A stretch of DNA of 64,000 nucleotides from assembly GCA_963082975.1 (NCBI GenBank), contig OY720348.1, forward strand, positions 22,993,146 through 23,057,145. Direction: 5' to 3'. Positions 61,248-64,000 of this stretch are shown one piece after another. The stretch is from Labia minor (Eukaryota > Arthropoda > Insecta > Dermaptera > Spongiphoridae). The notes under the pieces were generated by a model that searched no databases, was not told the origin of the DNA, and worked only from the letters and a program-made list of their open reading frames with translations. Both the position numbers and the translations under genes were made by a program. How positions within the stretch are numbered: position 1 is the first letter of the stretch; every line of letters starts with the position of its first letter.

Positions 61248-62326
61248 AGCAGATAGTGTGTAGAATTCACTCGAATAAATTAATAAAATTGTCTAAATGA
61301 ATGTGTTAGTTAGACTTAATTTGAATATAAATTTTTTTTTTAAATTGAATTACCATCTCAATTATTCCACTACTATCTTTCAATATTTTATCTGGTAAGC
61401 ATCTATAATTATTTTAATTATGATATTTTATATTATTAATACATTCTTCAAATAATATAATATATAACGCTCATGTTTTCCTGATTTTTAATGATTTTTT
61501 CTTCCTTCTTAAAAAATAAGTGACGTTTCGTGAGAATGTACTCTTTCCTCCTTCATTTGATGATTCAATAATATATCCCCCTCTTTATTTGTAATTCAAT
61601 TCACCATTGGCAAATAAAAAATATATCTTATCTCTTTTTAGATAGAAAGAAAAAAAGAGATAGTAAAAAAATAAAATTATTTAATTATTTTCGATGGTAA
61701 TGTAAAACAAATTTCTTAAATTTATTTATTTATTTTCTAAACACCGAGAAAAAAAAAATTATCAAATTTAAATTTTGAAAAATTTTCATGGTTATTTATT
61801 AATAAGATTGGTGATGTAGATGATTAATTGATTGTGAATTCAAATATTATTACAGTCACAATGGTAAAAGGCGTATGTGGAGGCCAATAATTTTTTGGTG
61901 ACAAAAAACCGTCTGGATTTGAGACCCACTACGAATTCAGCCAAAAGAACACTTAAAAGAGATCCTTTCCAGTCAAATGAAATTCGAAGTATCGCATCGT
62001 AGCGTAAATGACGTAGAAAAATGATTTTCACTTGGAGAAAAACGATACAATTAGATTACCAGCCTAGAATCTACTGAATCGGTGTTACAAACATTCCAAA
62101 GAAATTCCATCGACACGCCAATGATATCAGCAAAATTGAAATATTTTCCAACGTATAAGTATATAAACCGTTGGTGACGACTATTTTTAGCTAGTGTATT
62201 CCTTGTAAAAACAGTGAATACCCCCCACCCCTCCCTATCAATAAAAATATTACAATAAAAGTTCTAATATCAAAAATTAAGTTTAAAACCAAAATGATGA
62301 ACGGATCATTTTAGAATAAAAAAAAG
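61248..62326. other. AT-rich spacer, no gene identified
   Basis: Mostly AT-rich. The 61850-62230 part has mixed composition and a 63-codon minus-strand frame without known motif. Confidence 0.35.
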
Positions 62327-62493
62327 TTGACCTGTGGCCAGGTCCGAATCGACCGACGGTTTGAAGTAAATTAATTTCCAGCTACAGAAACAATTTCAAA
62401 TAATTTTAATATATCTATTAATGTAATAAAAAACAGATAGGCATACATAAATAATAAATATAAACATTTTTAATTTTATTTTATTTTTAAAAC
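62327..62493 (-). mobile_element. HINE-like repeat, family A 3' fragment
   Basis: Inverted 3' end: GTTGACCTGTGGCCAGGTCC (the terminal hairpin), CGACCGACGG, then TTTGAAGTAAATTAATTTCC through the family-A tail to about 62493. Confidence 0.75.
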
Positions 62494-62745
62494 AACCTTC
62501 TGTATACGAATTTAATCATATTAGGTTTACGGAGTCAAAATATTAGTTAAAGAAAAGTTCAGAGTTAACTCTTTGGAGTTTTCGAAATTTGATAAATGAA
62601 ATGAAATGAATTGAATCTAATAGATTACTGGAAAGATAGAAACTTGTTTCCTTTTAGAAGAGATTAATTCCAATATCTCAATTAAAAATATAAATACGAT
62701 AGAAAAAATTAACAAAATTTTCTATATTACCAAAAATCAAAAAAT

Positions 62746-62850
62746 CTGGTGTGTCTCCACTCGACTATCTCGCAAATTTGAATTGGATTAATTAACATTT
62801 ATTATATTTAAATTAAATGAAAATAAGTGAAAATTAATAAATAATATTTA
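62746..62850 (-). mobile_element. HINE-like repeat, family B 3' fragment
   Basis: CTGGTGTGTCTCCACTCGAC and TATCTCGCAAATTTGAATTG mark the inverted 3' end, with one base altered in the terminal hairpin. The remainder of the element is missing. Confidence 0.7.
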
Positions 62851-63308
62851 TAACATCTCAAAATAAACCAAAATATCCAACCGAGATACCCAATAAATTA
62901 TAGACTAATTTTTAAATGTTGAATATATTGGCCAATCTAGCTGTGAAAATCAGGTATTTATAGCACTTATGAGTTTAAGGGGTTAAAAAAGTATTTATAT
63001 TTGAATATAAAGAACAAGAATAATTTTATTTAAAATATTCATGGATGCTAATATTTTCTAAATTTATTATTTAAAATTAATATTAATTTTTTTAATAATG
63101 ATTGACTTGATCAATTTACGAAAGATGGACAGTAAGTTAAAAAAAAGTAGTTTACAATTTGAGATAAATATAAAAAAAAATTGATAAAAAAATTTTCTAG
63201 ACATTTATATAGGATTTCATGCTTTACTATATATGTATATTTCATACATTGATTGGTGGTTAAATATACATTACCCCTATCTAATGTAAAATATTTGTTT
63301 CTTTTTAA

Positions 63309-63356
<48 letters not shown>

Positions 63357-63888
63357 CTTAAACTCAAAACCGATTTTAACCTTAATAATATAACGAATCA
63401 TATTATTAACCTAGGCTGCTATATATATATATATATATATATATAAAGAAGAGAGATAGAGATAGTAACTAATTTAATTTTCCATAAATTTGGCCGTATC
63501 TCGTGACGAAGTGTTTCGTTAAACAAATATTGCATCAAATACTTAGATTAATTGCTTATATAGGCGACGGAGCATAGCATTCAAAGAAGGGGCTGTAGCG
63601 ACTTTTGGTTTCCATTTTTGGCTCCTTGTCCTGGCAGCCTAGGGTCAGAAGACCCTTCCAGCTGCTCTGCATGAGTGCTTCAACAAAACGAAACGTTTCC
63701 TCTTTGTCGCAAACAAAATGCCAACAAGACATATTTCAGAGTTGACTTTTAGCCCAACATTGCTATGAGACACTGACTTGAGTTAATTTTAAGGGAAAAA
63801 GAAGATGATGGCTATTGTAGCCCTTCAATATTTCATATTGTTTACCAAATAAAATGAAAACATAGATGTCGTATGAAAATTCTATTTC

Positions 63889-63925
<37 letters not shown>

Positions 63926-64000
63926 ATGACCCAAAAAACGCAAATTTTTTAATAATTCGAAAAATAGTAATTGCAACTTTAAAACTTGCCATTAGGAGAA
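62851..64000. other. Terminal spacer with TA microsatellites and a GC-richer block
   Basis: (TA)n tracts at about 63313-63345, 63420-63445 and 63890-63910; the last is followed by (GA)n. The block at 63540-63800 is GC-richer and single-copy in the window, without recognised coding motifs. Confidence 0.5.

Noticed and set aside
63111..63401. 96-codon frame on the minus strand
   Set aside because: Largely encoded by a TA microsatellite (Tyr-Ile repeats).

Overview
The window reads as AT-rich intergenic or heterochromatin-like DNA from an animal, most likely an insect or another arthropod. That judgement rests on the mix of mobile elements: a Penelope-like element, RTE-type LINE fragments, mariner, hAT, pogo and PIF/Harbinger-like DNA transposons, DINE-1/HINE-like rolling-circle repeats and a Ty3/Gypsy retrotransposon. 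The sequence alone does not give the species. I recognise no host protein gene, rRNA or tRNA gene, CRISPR array or bacterial feature; every long conserved reading frame belongs to a mobile element.

Layout. 1-8.9 kb: non-autonomous rolling-circle repeats (families A and B), an internally deleted mariner, and one long unexplained open frame at 1.0-1.6 kb. 8.9-25.0 kb: a hAT-like non-autonomous element interrupted by a 15.6-kb array of a Penelope-like retroelement (PLE). About three head-to-tail units lie on the minus strand and about three on the plus strand, meeting head to head at a 200-N assembly gap. Each unit is 2,729 bp and encodes a 790-aa reverse transcriptase with a C-terminal GIY-YIG nuclease. 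The whole array is bracketed by a 10-bp direct repeat. 25-36 kb: further rolling-circle repeats (A, B, D and a canonical Helitron), an RTE fragment, a PIF/Harbinger-like element, a mariner remnant and an isolated endonuclease-like frame (35.4-35.8 kb) that may be a Helentron endonuclease remnant. 36.0-41.7 kb: a Ty3/Gypsy element with two identical 254-bp LTRs, a gag-pol region broken by two one-base frame changes, and a 95-bp minisatellite in its 3' untranslated region. 41.7-48.8 kb: a complete family-B repeat, mariner and RTE pieces. 48.8-52.1 kb: a structurally complete hAT transposon (terminal repeats, 8-bp target duplication, 616-aa transposase) nested in a family-D repeat. 52-64 kb: AT-rich DNA with a pogo-like MITE, two SINE-like copies, RTE pieces, two foldback structures and microsatellites.

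How the parts relate. The HINE-like families A and B have different terminal sequences but the same architecture (subterminal inverted repeats, a microsatellite, a terminal hairpin) and share an internal core. PLE, gypsy and hAT carry the only coding capacity that looks recent: PLE units show no difference I could see by eye, the gypsy LTRs are identical, and the hAT transposase is uninterrupted.
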